The notes under the pieces are model-generated. The model saw only the letters and a list, made by a program, of their open reading frames with translations, did no database searches and was not told the origin of the DNA. The position numbers and the translations under genes are program-made. Below, in pieces: positions 6,079 to 13,981 of a stretch of 64,000 nt of DNA (position 1 is its first letter; each line of letters begins with the position of its first letter). The stretch comes from Streptomyces brasiliensis (GTDB lineage: Bacteria > Actinomycetota > Actinomycetes > Streptomycetales > Streptomycetaceae), in NCBI RefSeq assembly GCF_014647875.1, contig NZ_BMQA01000011.1, forward strand, positions 124,001-188,000. The letters run 5' to 3'.

Positions 6079-8526
6079 GTGCAGGACAACGCGACAGAAG
6101 TGACCGCCGCCGGAATCGCACGGCTCGCCGGCGTCGGCCGTGCCGCCGTCAGCAACTGGCGCCGCCGGCACGCCGACTTCCCCAAACCGGTGGGCGGCAC
6201 CGAGACCAGCCCGTCCTTCGCCCTCGCCGAGGTCGAGGCCTGGCTGCGCAAGCAGGGCAAACTCGCCGAGGTCCCGCTTCGTGAACGGGTCTGGCAGCAA
6301 CTTGTAGGCCACCCCGAGGGCCCGGTCACCGGCCTGGTGCACGCGGGCTGCGCCCTGCTGCTCATCCATGAGCGCCCCACCGTGTGGCTGGAAGTGAGCG
6401 CCGGCACCGACGAACGCCTCGCCGCGATGCTGCCCGCGGCGCTGGAGCAGGTGATCGCCCCACGCTTCGGTGCGACGGGCGGCCGGCGGGTTCACACGGG
6501 GAAGCCCTCAGGTGGGACGGCGGGTGTGAACGGGCAGGGCTCTGTGAACGGGCCGGGCTCGGTTCACGCGCAGGACGCCGTGAACCCGCCAGTGTCTGGG
6601 AACGGCCCGGCGCCGGTTCACGGACCGGGAACTGTGAACTCCCCGGCTTCCGTGAACCCCTCGCCCCCTGTTCCCGCCCAGAGCCATGTGAACGTTCACG
6701 CCCAGAGCCATGTGAACCCCACGGCACCTGTCAACGACCCTGCCTCGGTTCACACCCCGAGCGGCGTGAACCCCACGCCTCCCGTGAACAGCCCAGCACC
6801 GGTTCACACCCCCACCGCCCACGCCGCGACCACCCGCGCCGCGAGCGTTCACACCCCCGCCGTCCACACCCCCACCGCCCCCGCCCTGCTCCCCTCCGTC
6901 CCCCTCCTTCGTGGCGCCGCGGAGTTGGCGGCCGAGACAGGGGCGCGGCAGGTGTTCGAGTTCCTGTTGGGGCGGCACCTGGACGCCAACCCCCGTCAGT
7001 ACACGCTCACCCCGGCCGAACTCGCCGGGCTCATGGCCGACCTCGCAGGTCCCGCCCGCGCCGTCCTCGACCCGGCCTGCGGCACCGGCGCCCTGCTGCG
7101 GGCCGTCGACACCCGCCCCGACCAGGAGCTGTACGCCCAGGACAGCGCCCCCGACCTGGCCGCGCTCACCGCACTGCGGCTGGCGCTGCACTCGGGGGCC
7201 ACCGTGCGCGGCGCCGCAGGTGACACCCTGCGTGCCGACGCCTACCCGGAGCTGCGCGCAGACACGGTCCTGTGCCATCCGCCGTTCAACGAACGCAACT
7301 GGGGGCATGACGAACTCGCCTACGACCCCCGCTGGGAGTACGGCTTCCCGGCGCGCACCGAGTCCGAGCTGGCCTGGGTGCAGCACGCGCTCGCCCGGCT
7401 CGTCGACGGCGGCACCGCGGTGCTGCTCATGCCGCCCGCCGCGGCCTCGCGCCGTTCCGGCCGCCGCATCCGCGCCGATCTGCTGCGGCGCGGTGCGCTG
7501 CGTGCGGTCGTGGCGCTGCCGGTGGGTGCGGCGCCGCCCTACAACATCCCCCTCCATGTGTGGGTGCTGCGCCGGCCGGACAGGGCGCCCGCGCAGCCGG
7601 AGGTGCTGCTCGCGGACACCGGTCAGTTCGCCACGGAGGGGCGCGGCGGGCCGGACTGGCAGGCCGTGCGGCACGCCGTGCTCGACGCCTGGCGTGCCTT
7701 CGACCGGGCGGGGCGGCTGGACGAGCGGCCGGGGCTGGCCCGTTCCGTACCGGTGATCGAACTCCTCGACGACGACGTCGACCTGGCCCCCGCCCGCCAC
7801 CTCCCGCCGCCCACCGCGGCCGACGGCGCCGAGCAGCTCACGGCCGTACGGGAGCGGCTCGGCGAGACCCTGCGGCTGGCCTCCGGGCTCACCCCGCCGC
7901 CCCCGGAGTCCGCGCGGCCCGCGCGCTGGCCGCTCACCACCGTCGGCGAACTCGCGCGCGGGGGCGCCCTGGTGATGCGCACGGGCGGAAACGGTGGCCA
8001 CGCGCGCGTGCCCGTGCTCACCGACCACGACGTCCTCGCCGGAACCGCGCCCTCCGGGACATTGCCCGAGAGCGACGAGGAGGCCGTGCTCACGGAACCG
8101 GGCGACGTCGTCGTCCCGGTGCTCGGCGGCGGTTCGATGGCGCGCGTCATCGACGACGCGACAGGGGGAGCCGCCCTGGGGCGCAGTCTGGTACTCCTGC
8201 GCCCCGATCCCACGGCGCTCGATCCGTGGTTCCTCGCCGGCTTCCTGCGCGGCACCGCCAACAACCGCCAGGCCAGCAGCTACGCGTCCACCGCCACGCG
8301 CCTCGACGTGCGCCGCCTTCAGTTGCCCAGGCTCCCGCTCGACGAACAGCGGCGCTACGGCGCGCGCTTCCGCGCACTCGACGAGTTCGAGCGGGCGCTC
8401 AGGCACGCGGGCCGGCTCGGGGAGCAGCTCGTGCGCGGGATGTACGACGGGCTGACGGACGGGACGGTCGCGCCGGACCCGGGCGCCCACGACGTCTCCG
8501 ACGACGCCTCTCGCGCCGGAAGATGA
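6079..8526 (+). CDS. HTH-N6-adenine DNA methylase-like protein with internal V-H/V-N repeat
   Basis: An 815-residue protein of HsdM-like architecture. Residues 8-50 form a helix-turn-helix of AlpA/MerR type (AAGIARLAGVGRAAVSNWRR), with a specificity-like wing FPKPVGGTETSPSF. Residues 138-258 are a low-complexity six-residue repeat. Residues from about 265 on form a Rossmann methyltransferase with SAM motif I DPACGTG (residue 331). Motif IV reads HPPF (residue 400) rather than NPPF. The C-terminal 200 residues resemble a type I specificity (HsdS) target-recognition region (LPRLPLDEQRRYGARFRAL). GTG 6079 was chosen because GAGGGGAG lies 8 bases upstream; in-frame starts exist from 6019. No restriction subunit is adjacent, so it may be an orphan methylase or a methylase-derived regulator. 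Confidence 0.8.
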   Translation: MQDNATEVTAAGIARLAGVGRAAVSNWRRRHADFPKPVGGTETSPSFALAEVEAWLRKQGKLAEVPLRERVWQQLVGHPEGPVTGLVHAGCALLLIHERPTVWLEVSAGTDERLAAMLPAALEQVIAPRFGATGGRRVHTGKPSGGTAGVNGQGSVNGPGSVHAQDAVNPPVSGNGPAPVHGPGTVNSPASVNPSPPVPAQSHVNVHAQSHVNPTAPVNDPASVHTPSGVNPTPPVNSPAPVHTPTAHAATTRAASVHTPAVHTPTAPALLPSVPLLRGAAELAAETGARQVFEFLLGRHLDANPRQYTLTPAELAGLMADLAGPARAVLDPACGTGALLRAVDTRPDQELYAQDSAPDLAALTALRLALHSGATVRGAAGDTLRADAYPELRADTVLCHPPFNERNWGHDELAYDPRWEYGFPARTESELAWVQHALARLVDGGTAVLLMPPAAASRRSGRRIRADLLRRGALRAVVALPVGAAPPYNIPLHVWVLRRPDRAPAQPEVLLADTGQFATEGRGGPDWQAVRHAVLDAWRAFDRAGRLDERPGLARSVPVIELLDDDVDLAPARHLPPPTAADGAEQLTAVRERLGETLRLASGLTPPPPESARPARWPLTTVGELARGGALVMRTGGNGGHARVPVLTDHDVLAGTAPSGTLPESDEEAVLTEPGDVVVPVLGGGSMARVIDDATGGAALGRSLVLLRPDPTALDPWFLAGFLRGTANNRQASSYASTATRLDVRRLQLPRLPLDEQRRYGARFRALDEFERALRHAGRLGEQLVRGMYDGLTDGTVAPDPGAHDVSDDASRAGR
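6490..6852. repeat. 18-bp-spaced GTGAAC/GTTCAC array inside the methylase gene
   Basis: Sixteen copies of one hexamer occur in 363 bp. GTGAAC starts at 6526, 6544, 6580, 6634, 6652, 6688, 6712, 6766 and 6784. Its reverse complement GTTCAC starts at 6490, 6562, 6616, 6694, 6748, 6802 and 6847. Nearly all spacings are 18 or 36 bp; 6688 and 6694 abut to form a 12-bp palindrome. All copies are codon-aligned and encode Val-Asn or Val-His. Confidence 0.95.
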
Positions 8527-8666
8527 TGCTCCGCCCGTCGCCGGGCCCACCTGCGATGTCGTACGAAGTGATCAGCACGACAACGGTTCGGTACAACCCG
8601 TAACCCGTTGTCCCCGTCGGCCTATACGCTCGAACTCCGATATCGAACTCCGGCCCAGGAGCAGTC

Positions 8667-9284
8667 ATGTACGGCCACGGCGCGGTGCCGCCCAAGCGCA
8701 GCGACGGCACGGTCATCACCCTGCGCGTGCTGATCGCCGCATCCGGGTTCCTCTCGTGCGGCATCCTCGCGTGCGTGCCGCTGTTCCGGGTCGCGTTCCT
8801 GCGCGGGCGGTCGCTCGACTGGCTGGTGGCCTGGCTGAGCGTGCCGCTGTCCATCACCTGCTTCGCGGTGATCGGCGCGCTGCCGGAGACCGACCCGAGG
8901 ACCGACGTCGCCCTGACCGTGATCCTGATCCTCGGTGCCGCGGCGGCCGCCTACTTCCTGGCCACGGACATCCGCCACCACAACACCCCGCGCCCGCCCG
9001 CCGGTTACGCGCCGCCCCACGCACAGACCGTCCCGACGCCGTACGGCTACCAGCAGCCCGCGCCGCCGTACCAGGGCACGCCCGTGCCGCAGCCGCCCGT
9101 CGCCCAGGACCCGCACCCGATGGCCCAGACATATGTACCGGCCCCGCCGCTGCCCCAGAACCCGCCGCCGCAGCGCCCCGCGCCTGCCCGCATCGACCAG
9201 GTGCGCGCCGAACTCGACGAGCTGAGCGACTATCTGCGCCGGCACGACGGCAGGCAGGGCGGCGACCCCGAGGGCGGAAGGTGA
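8667..9284 (+). CDS. Membrane protein with proline-rich cytoplasmic tail
   Basis: A 205-residue protein with three likely membrane segments in residues 15-105 (VLIAASGFLSCGILACVPLF, LVAWLSVPLSITCFAVIGAL, ALTVILILGAAAAAYFLA). They are followed by a Pro/Gln/Tyr-rich tail (residues 112-180) and a short charged helix at the end (RIDQVRAELDELSDYLRRHDGR). GGAG lies upstream of ATG 8667. The stop overlaps the GTG start of the kinase gene, so the two are translationally coupled. The disordered tail could be a kinase substrate or scaffold, which is inference from the coupling only. Confidence 0.8.
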   Translation: MYGHGAVPPKRSDGTVITLRVLIAASGFLSCGILACVPLFRVAFLRGRSLDWLVAWLSVPLSITCFAVIGALPETDPRTDVALTVILILGAAAAAYFLATDIRHHNTPRPPAGYAPPHAQTVPTPYGYQQPAPPYQGTPVPQPPVAQDPHPMAQTYVPAPPLPQNPPPQRPAPARIDQVRAELDELSDYLRRHDGRQGGDPEGGR

Positions 9285-10807
9285 CCGTGGCGCAGGGACG
9301 CGTCGTCGCCGCCCGTTACGAACTGTCCACGCTCATCGGGCAGGGCGGCATGGGCCAGGTCTGGACGGCGTACGACCAGCGGCTCGACCGGCGCGTGGCG
9401 GTGAAGCTGCTGCGCCCCGACAAGGTCGCCGGGCAGGAGGCGGACGAGCTGCGCCGCCGGTTCGTGCGCGAGTGCCGGGTGACCGCGCAGGTCGACCACC
9501 CCGGGCTGGTCACGGTGCACGACGCGGGCAGCGAGGGCGAGGAGCTGTTCCTCGTCATGCAGTACGTCGACGGCGCGGACCTCTCCGACCACCTCGCCGA
9601 GCACGACCCGTACCCGTGGCAGTGGGCGGTCGCGGTCGCAGCGCAGCTGTGCGCCGTGCTGAGCGCCGTGCACGCCGTGCCGATCGTCCACCGCGACCTC
9701 AAGCCGCGCAACGTGATGGTGAAGCAGGACGGCACGGTCACCGTCCTCGACCTCGGCGTGGCCTCCGTGATGGACACCGACACGACGCGCCTCACGCACA
9801 CCGGCTCCCCGATCGGTTCGCCCGCCTACATGGCGCCTGAGCAGGCGATGGGCGGTGCTGTCGGGCCGTACACCGATCTGTACGCGCTCGGTGTGCTGCT
9901 GCACGAACTGCTCAGCGGGGACGTCCCGTTCGCCGGCTCCACGGCGCTCGGCGTGCTGCACCGGCACCTGTACGAGCCGCCGTTGCCCGTGCGCCGGATC
10001 CGCCCCGAGGTCCCGGAGTCGCTGGAAGCGCTCGTTCTGCGCCTGCTCGCCAAGGACCCGCAGCACCGCCCGGCGTCCGCGCAGGAGGTGTACGAGCACC
10101 TGGCGCTGCTCCTGCCCGCGCGCGGGACGCCCAGCGGGGCGCCTCTCGACCCCACGCGCCCCTTCCTGCGCCCGCACGCCCCCTGGCCGGACCGTGCGCG
10201 CACGCCCGCGCCCCGGCCCGCCCCCGTGGCGGCCGTTCCCGACCAACCGGATGTCGCCGCCGCCGTCGACGAGGTCAAGCGGCTCCTCGGCGAGGGCCGT
10301 ATCACCCAGGCCGTCGACATCCTGGGCGCGATCCTGCCCGCCGCCGCCGAACAGCACGGGGAGCACTCCCCGGTGGTGCGTACCCTGCGCAAGCAGTACG
10401 CGGCCACACTCATGGACGACGGCCAGTACCGGCGCGCGCTGCCCGAACTGCGCCGTCTCGCCGACGAACGCGCCACCGAGGCCGGCCCCGCCGATCCGCA
10501 GTCCCTGCGCTTCCGCCACGACGCCGCCCAGTGCCTGGAACAGCTCGGCGAACCGGCGGCGGCGCTCGCGGAGTACCGTGCGCTGCTGCCGTACTACGAG
10601 AACCAGTACGTGTCCGGCGATCCGGCCCTCGCCCACGACGTGCGGCGCCGCATCGGACACCTGCTGCTCGCCCTGGGCGACCGGCCCGCCGCGCACGACA
10701 CGCTCGTGCGGCTGCTGCACGACGTGGAGCGCGTGCAGGGTCCAGCCCACCCGCTGGCGACGGAGATCCGGCGGACGCTGCAGTGGCTGGGGCAGGTGCG
10801 CGGCTAG
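9281..10807 (+). CDS. Hanks-type serine/threonine protein kinase with TPR-like C-terminus
   Basis: A 508-residue kinase. The catalytic domain (residues 6-275) shows the glycine loop IGQGGMGQVW, the ATP lysine in VAVKLL (residue 42), catalytic loop HRDLKPRN (Asp 139), DLG in place of DFG, and the activation-segment end GSPAYMAPEQ. There is no transmembrane segment and no PASTA domain. After a Pro-rich linker the C-terminal 190 residues are helical repeats of TPR type (VDEVKRLLGEGRITQAVDIL, AALAEYRALLPYYENQ). GTG 9281 overlaps the upstream stop; GTG 9287, with GGAAGG five bases before it, is an alternative. The TAG stop lies at the end of a MITE, so the original 3' end may have been altered. 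Confidence 0.93.
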   Translation: MTVAQGRVVAARYELSTLIGQGGMGQVWTAYDQRLDRRVAVKLLRPDKVAGQEADELRRRFVRECRVTAQVDHPGLVTVHDAGSEGEELFLVMQYVDGADLSDHLAEHDPYPWQWAVAVAAQLCAVLSAVHAVPIVHRDLKPRNVMVKQDGTVTVLDLGVASVMDTDTTRLTHTGSPIGSPAYMAPEQAMGGAVGPYTDLYALGVLLHELLSGDVPFAGSTALGVLHRHLYEPPLPVRRIRPEVPESLEALVLRLLAKDPQHRPASAQEVYEHLALLLPARGTPSGAPLDPTRPFLRPHAPWPDRARTPAPRPAPVAAVPDQPDVAAAVDEVKRLLGEGRITQAVDILGAILPAAAEQHGEHSPVVRTLRKQYAATLMDDGQYRRALPELRRLADERATEAGPADPQSLRFRHDAAQCLEQLGEPAAALAEYRALLPYYENQYVSGDPALAHDVRRRIGHLLLALGDRPAAHDTLVRLLHDVERVQGPAHPLATEIRRTLQWLGQVRG

Positions 10808-10970
10808 TGCTGTGACCGGAAGGGTTCACCGGCTCGCGACGCCCGGCACGGCACCTCGCGGCGTTGTCGCCTCACCCGAGTACATCCAGTACGCGGGTGA
10901 CGCTCCGCCTTGCGATGCACCGCACCGGACGCCGGTAGCTTCCCGGCAAACCTTCCCGGCCACAGCACTA
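10805..10970. mobile_element. MITE with 20-bp imperfect terminal inverted repeats and TA duplication
   Basis: A 166-bp non-coding element. The left end (10807-10826) begins GTGCTGTGACCGG. The right end (10949-10968), read on the minus strand, begins GTGCTGTGGCCGG; 17 of 20 bases match. Each end is flanked by TA (10805-10806 and 10969-10970), the target duplication of IS630/Tc1-type elements. Inside, an inverted repeat with arms TCACCCGAGTAC and GTACGCGGGTGA can form a hairpin. No transposase is present. The left TA plus G supplies the kinase stop codon. Similar short elements are common in Streptomyces as far as I recall. Confidence 0.75.
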
Positions 10971-11144
10971 GGCACAGGCCCGGCCACGGGATTTTGCCCT
11001 TCCCTGAGCGAAACTTGTGATCTTCAGGGGGTTGAGTTTCCCGAACGCGGGATCGGCTTCGGATAGGTTGCGGTTCTTTCTGTCAGCCGGCGCGCGCCAG
11101 CGCAACGCCCGCACGACGCAACGCACAACCAGGGGTGGGGTTCC
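10971..11144. other. Upstream region of the DUF1906 gene
   Basis: No gene is visible between the MITE and 11145. ACTTGTGATCTTCA lies at 11013-11026 and shares GTGATCTTCA with the region upstream of rpfC (15332-15341). TAGGTT at 11064 could be a -10 box. AGGGGTGGGG just before ATG 11145 is the ribosome site. Confidence 0.4.
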
Positions 11145-11972
11145 ATGGCCGGTCACCGGCAGTCGAAGAAGCGCAGATACATCACGTGGGCGGTGGCCGG
11201 CGCGGCGATCGTCGCGGGTGGCGGTATCGCGGCACAGACCTCCATGGCCGCCACCACCTGGCCCGCCCAGAAGACCTTCACCGGCCGCGCCTTCGACACC
11301 TGCACCGCACCCTCGCTGTCCGCGATGAAGGCCTGGAAGGGCGGCCTCTACGGCGCCGCCGCCGTCTACGTCGGCGGCAAGAACCGCGGCTGCGGCCAGC
11401 CGAACCTCACCGCGTCCTGGGTCAAGTCCGTCAGCGCGGTCGGCTGGAAGCTCATCCCGATCTACGTCGGCGCACAGCCGCCCTGCCAGAGCGGTTCCAA
11501 CCCGGAGAAGCTCACCGCCTCGACCGCCTCCTCGCTGGGCACGACCGACGGCGCGGACGCGGTGGCCAAGGCGTCCGCGCTCGGCATGAAGGCCGGCAGC
11601 GCGATCTACCTCGACATGGAGGCGTACGACATCACGAACAAGTCGTGCAACGGCGCCGTGCTGACGTATGTGCGCTCCTTCACGAAGACGCTGCGCGCCA
11701 AGACGTACCGCGCCGGCTTCTACGGTTTCACCAGCTCCAGCGCCAAGGCGATCGCCACCGCGACCGACAAGACGGACCTGCCGGGGAACCTCTGGTACGC
11801 GCTGTACGACAAGCAGAACACCACGACGACGGACTGGCCGTGGGGCTCCACCCAGTTCACCGGTCACAGCCGCGGACACCAGTACATCGTCAACAGCAAG
11901 GAGTCGCGCGGCGGTTACACGATCACCGTGGACCGCGACGCCTGGGACGCGCCGGTCGCCATTACGGGCTGA
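11145..11972 (+). CDS. Exported DUF1906 glycoside-hydrolase-like protein
   Basis: A 275-residue exported protein. Residues 1-36 are a twin-basic signal peptide (KKRRYITWAVAGAAIVAGGG ... SMAA). The mature part is a DUF1906 domain: a TIM-barrel, GH25-like module that starts at GRAFDTCTAPSLSAMKAW and includes the acidic strand GSAIYLDMEAYD and the strand end YRAGFYGFTSS. The pairs of acidic residues match the putative active site of the family, which is thought to act on peptidoglycan or another glycan. Activity is unproven. It is the first of several cell-envelope exported proteins in this stretch (SurA-like, two Rpfs). Confidence 0.85.
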   Translation: MAGHRQSKKRRYITWAVAGAAIVAGGGIAAQTSMAATTWPAQKTFTGRAFDTCTAPSLSAMKAWKGGLYGAAAVYVGGKNRGCGQPNLTASWVKSVSAVGWKLIPIYVGAQPPCQSGSNPEKLTASTASSLGTTDGADAVAKASALGMKAGSAIYLDMEAYDITNKSCNGAVLTYVRSFTKTLRAKTYRAGFYGFTSSSAKAIATATDKTDLPGNLWYALYDKQNTTTTDWPWGSTQFTGHSRGHQYIVNSKESRGGYTITVDRDAWDAPVAITG

Positions 11973-12112
11973 CGCCCCCTCCCGGGGGTGCGGTGGTGCC
12001 CGAAGACGGCGTGAATCGTTGGTCGAATGGGTTGGCCGGAGCCTGCCCACTGCCTACCATCGATCATCGCAAGACTTTGTGCACTGCCGCACAATCTCCA
12101 CGGGAGGTTCCC

Positions 12113-12760
12113 TTGCACCGCCGTCGTCGCACCGCGCTCCTCCTCTCCGCCGCGATCGCCGCCGCGGCACCTCTGCTCGCCGCCTGCGGAAACGAGGCGC
12201 ACCCCGGCGCGGCAGCCGTCGTCGGCGGTCAGCGGATCTCCGTCGCCCAGCTGGAGAGCAGGGTGCAGGAGGTGCGCGCGGCACAGCGGGCCGCGGTGCC
12301 GGACGAGAGCCAGTACCAGCAGGTCCTCGCCTCCACCAGCAGCCTCACCCGCGACACCCTGCACAGCATGGTCCTCGACCGGGTGCTGCACCGGGCCGCC
12401 CAGGACCAGGGCATCACCGTCACCCGCAAGGAGATCCAGCAGATGCGCACCGGCCTGGAGCAGCAGGCCGGGGGCGCCAAGGGGCTGGAGACGGCCTGGC
12501 TGCAGAAGTACGGCGTCGCGCCCGAGCGGCTCGACGACAATCTCCGCCTCCAGATCGAGGCCCAGAAGCTCGCGCAGACCCTGGGTACCGACACCACCGA
12601 GCCGGCCTTCTGGAAGGCGCTGTCCACCGCGTCCGAGGAACTGAACGTGGACCTCAACCCCCGCTACGGCGCCTGGGACGTCCAGAAGAGCAGCCGTGTG
12701 GACGCGAAGACGCCGTGGGTACGGGAGGTCACGGCGAGCGGGACGCAGCAGACGGCGTAG
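12113..12760 (+). CDS. SurA N-terminal domain lipoprotein
   Basis: A 215-residue lipoprotein with signal peptide and lipobox LLAAC at about residue 25. The body is a SurA-N helical chaperone domain (VVGGQRISVAQLESRVQEV ... LVLDRVLHRAAQDQGITVTRKEIQ), but no PpiC/parvulin rotamase domain follows. It is therefore a chaperone-like rather than a complete prolyl isomerase protein. The start is TTG 12113, the only start with a good ribosome site (GGGAGG, 12102-12107). It probably helps exported proteins fold outside the membrane (family inference). In the conserved order it lies next to mazG. Confidence 0.85.
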   Translation: MHRRRRTALLLSAAIAAAAPLLAACGNEAHPGAAAVVGGQRISVAQLESRVQEVRAAQRAAVPDESQYQQVLASTSSLTRDTLHSMVLDRVLHRAAQDQGITVTRKEIQQMRTGLEQQAGGAKGLETAWLQKYGVAPERLDDNLRLQIEAQKLAQTLGTDTTEPAFWKALSTASEELNVDLNPRYGAWDVQKSSRVDAKTPWVREVTASGTQQTA

Positions 12761-12892
12761 CGGGCGGGCGCGGGACTTCCGCACGGGCCGGTCGGCACGG
12801 GCCGGCCCTCCGCGCTCACGGCCGCGCCCGTGTCCGGGCCGTGCCTGTGGACAACTCGCGGTGGTGTCCGCGGCGTGCGTTACGTTCGATGC

Positions 12893-13897
12893 GTGGACAT
12901 CACCAGCCTCGAAGGCACCGCTCAGGAACCGGGCCCGGCCGCCGCCCCGGGCCGGGTCGTTCTGCTCACCACCAGTCATCGCGTCGCCCCCGGCCTGCTG
13001 TCCTGGCCCGCCTGGCAGGCCCTGCGCGGCGCCGACCGCGTGCTGTGTGCCGACGGCGCCCATCCGCAGCTGCCGTATCTGCGCGAGGCTGGGATAACCG
13101 TCGACGAGGCCTCGCCCACCGCCCAGGAGCTGGTCGACGCATGCGCCGGCGGGCGCACGGTGGTCGTCGTGGCGACCGGCGAGGGCGAACCTTCGCTCAC
13201 CGACGGCCTCGCCCGCCTGGCCGGTTCCGGCCGCGTCCGGATGCCCGAGCTGGAGCTGCTCCCCGCCTCCTACGACCTGCCCGGCGCCCGCCTCCTCGAC
13301 CTCGTCCAGGTCATGGACCGCATCCGTGCCGAGTGCCCCTGGTCGTCGCGGCAGACCCACGAGGGCCTGGCGAAGTACGGCATCGAGGAGGCGTACGAAC
13401 TGGTCGAGGCGATCGAGGCCGGCGACCGCGAGGAGCTGCGGGAGGAGCTGGGCGATGTCCTTCTCCAGGTCGTCTTCCACTCCCGCATCGCCGAGGAGGA
13501 CCCCGAGGCGCCCTTCTCCGTCGACGACGTGGCCGGCGGCATCGTCACCAAGCTGATCCACCGCCACCCACATGTCTTCGGTGACGAGACCGCCGAGACA
13601 CCGGAGGACGTCAAGGCCCACTGGCTGCGCACCAAGGCCGAGGAGAAGCAGCGCGAGTCGGTGACCGACGGCGTCCCCCTCGGCCAGCCGGGCCTGGCCC
13701 TCGCCGCGAAGCTCGCCTCCCGGGCGCGTACGGCCGGCCTCGACGTGCCGCTCCCGCGCGGGGAGGGCGTCGGGTACGAGCTGCTGGCGCTGGCGGCTCG
13801 CGCGGAGGCCGACGGAATCGACCCGGAGGCGGCTCTGCGCGCGGCGGCACGGGCGTACCGGGACGCCCTGCGAGCGGCGGAGGGGGTGGACGCCTAG
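12893..13897 (+). CDS. mazG: Nucleoside triphosphate pyrophosphohydrolase MazG
   Basis: A 334-residue protein. The C-terminal two thirds are MazG: LLDLVQVMDRIRAECPW, THEGLAKYGIEEAYELVEAI and the metal-binding EELREELGDVLLQVVFHSRIAE. These give the EExxE and ExxD residues that bind Mg2+. It hydrolyses NTPs to NMPs and pyrophosphate, cleaning nucleotide pools. The N-terminal 115 residues resemble a degenerate tetrapyrrole-methylase-like (YabN) domain, as usual in actinobacterial MazG. The GTG start 12893 has no ribosome site, but TACGTT at 12881-12886 lies at leaderless spacing. Confidence 0.92.
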   Translation: MDITSLEGTAQEPGPAAAPGRVVLLTTSHRVAPGLLSWPAWQALRGADRVLCADGAHPQLPYLREAGITVDEASPTAQELVDACAGGRTVVVVATGEGEPSLTDGLARLAGSGRVRMPELELLPASYDLPGARLLDLVQVMDRIRAECPWSSRQTHEGLAKYGIEEAYELVEAIEAGDREELREELGDVLLQVVFHSRIAEEDPEAPFSVDDVAGGIVTKLIHRHPHVFGDETAETPEDVKAHWLRTKAEEKQRESVTDGVPLGQPGLALAAKLASRARTAGLDVPLPRGEGVGYELLALAARAEADGIDPEAALRAAARAYRDALRAAEGVDA

Positions 13898-13981
13898 GAC
13901 CGGCGTACTGCCCGAGAGCACCGGCCAGGCCCCTGCCCGCCCCACCGGCCGCCTTCCGGCCCCACCGGCTACCGTCGACCA

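Noticed and set aside
6490..6852. CRISPR-like array
   Set aside because: Repeats are 6 bp with 12-bp partly conserved gaps inside an intact coding frame, with no leader and no cas genes.
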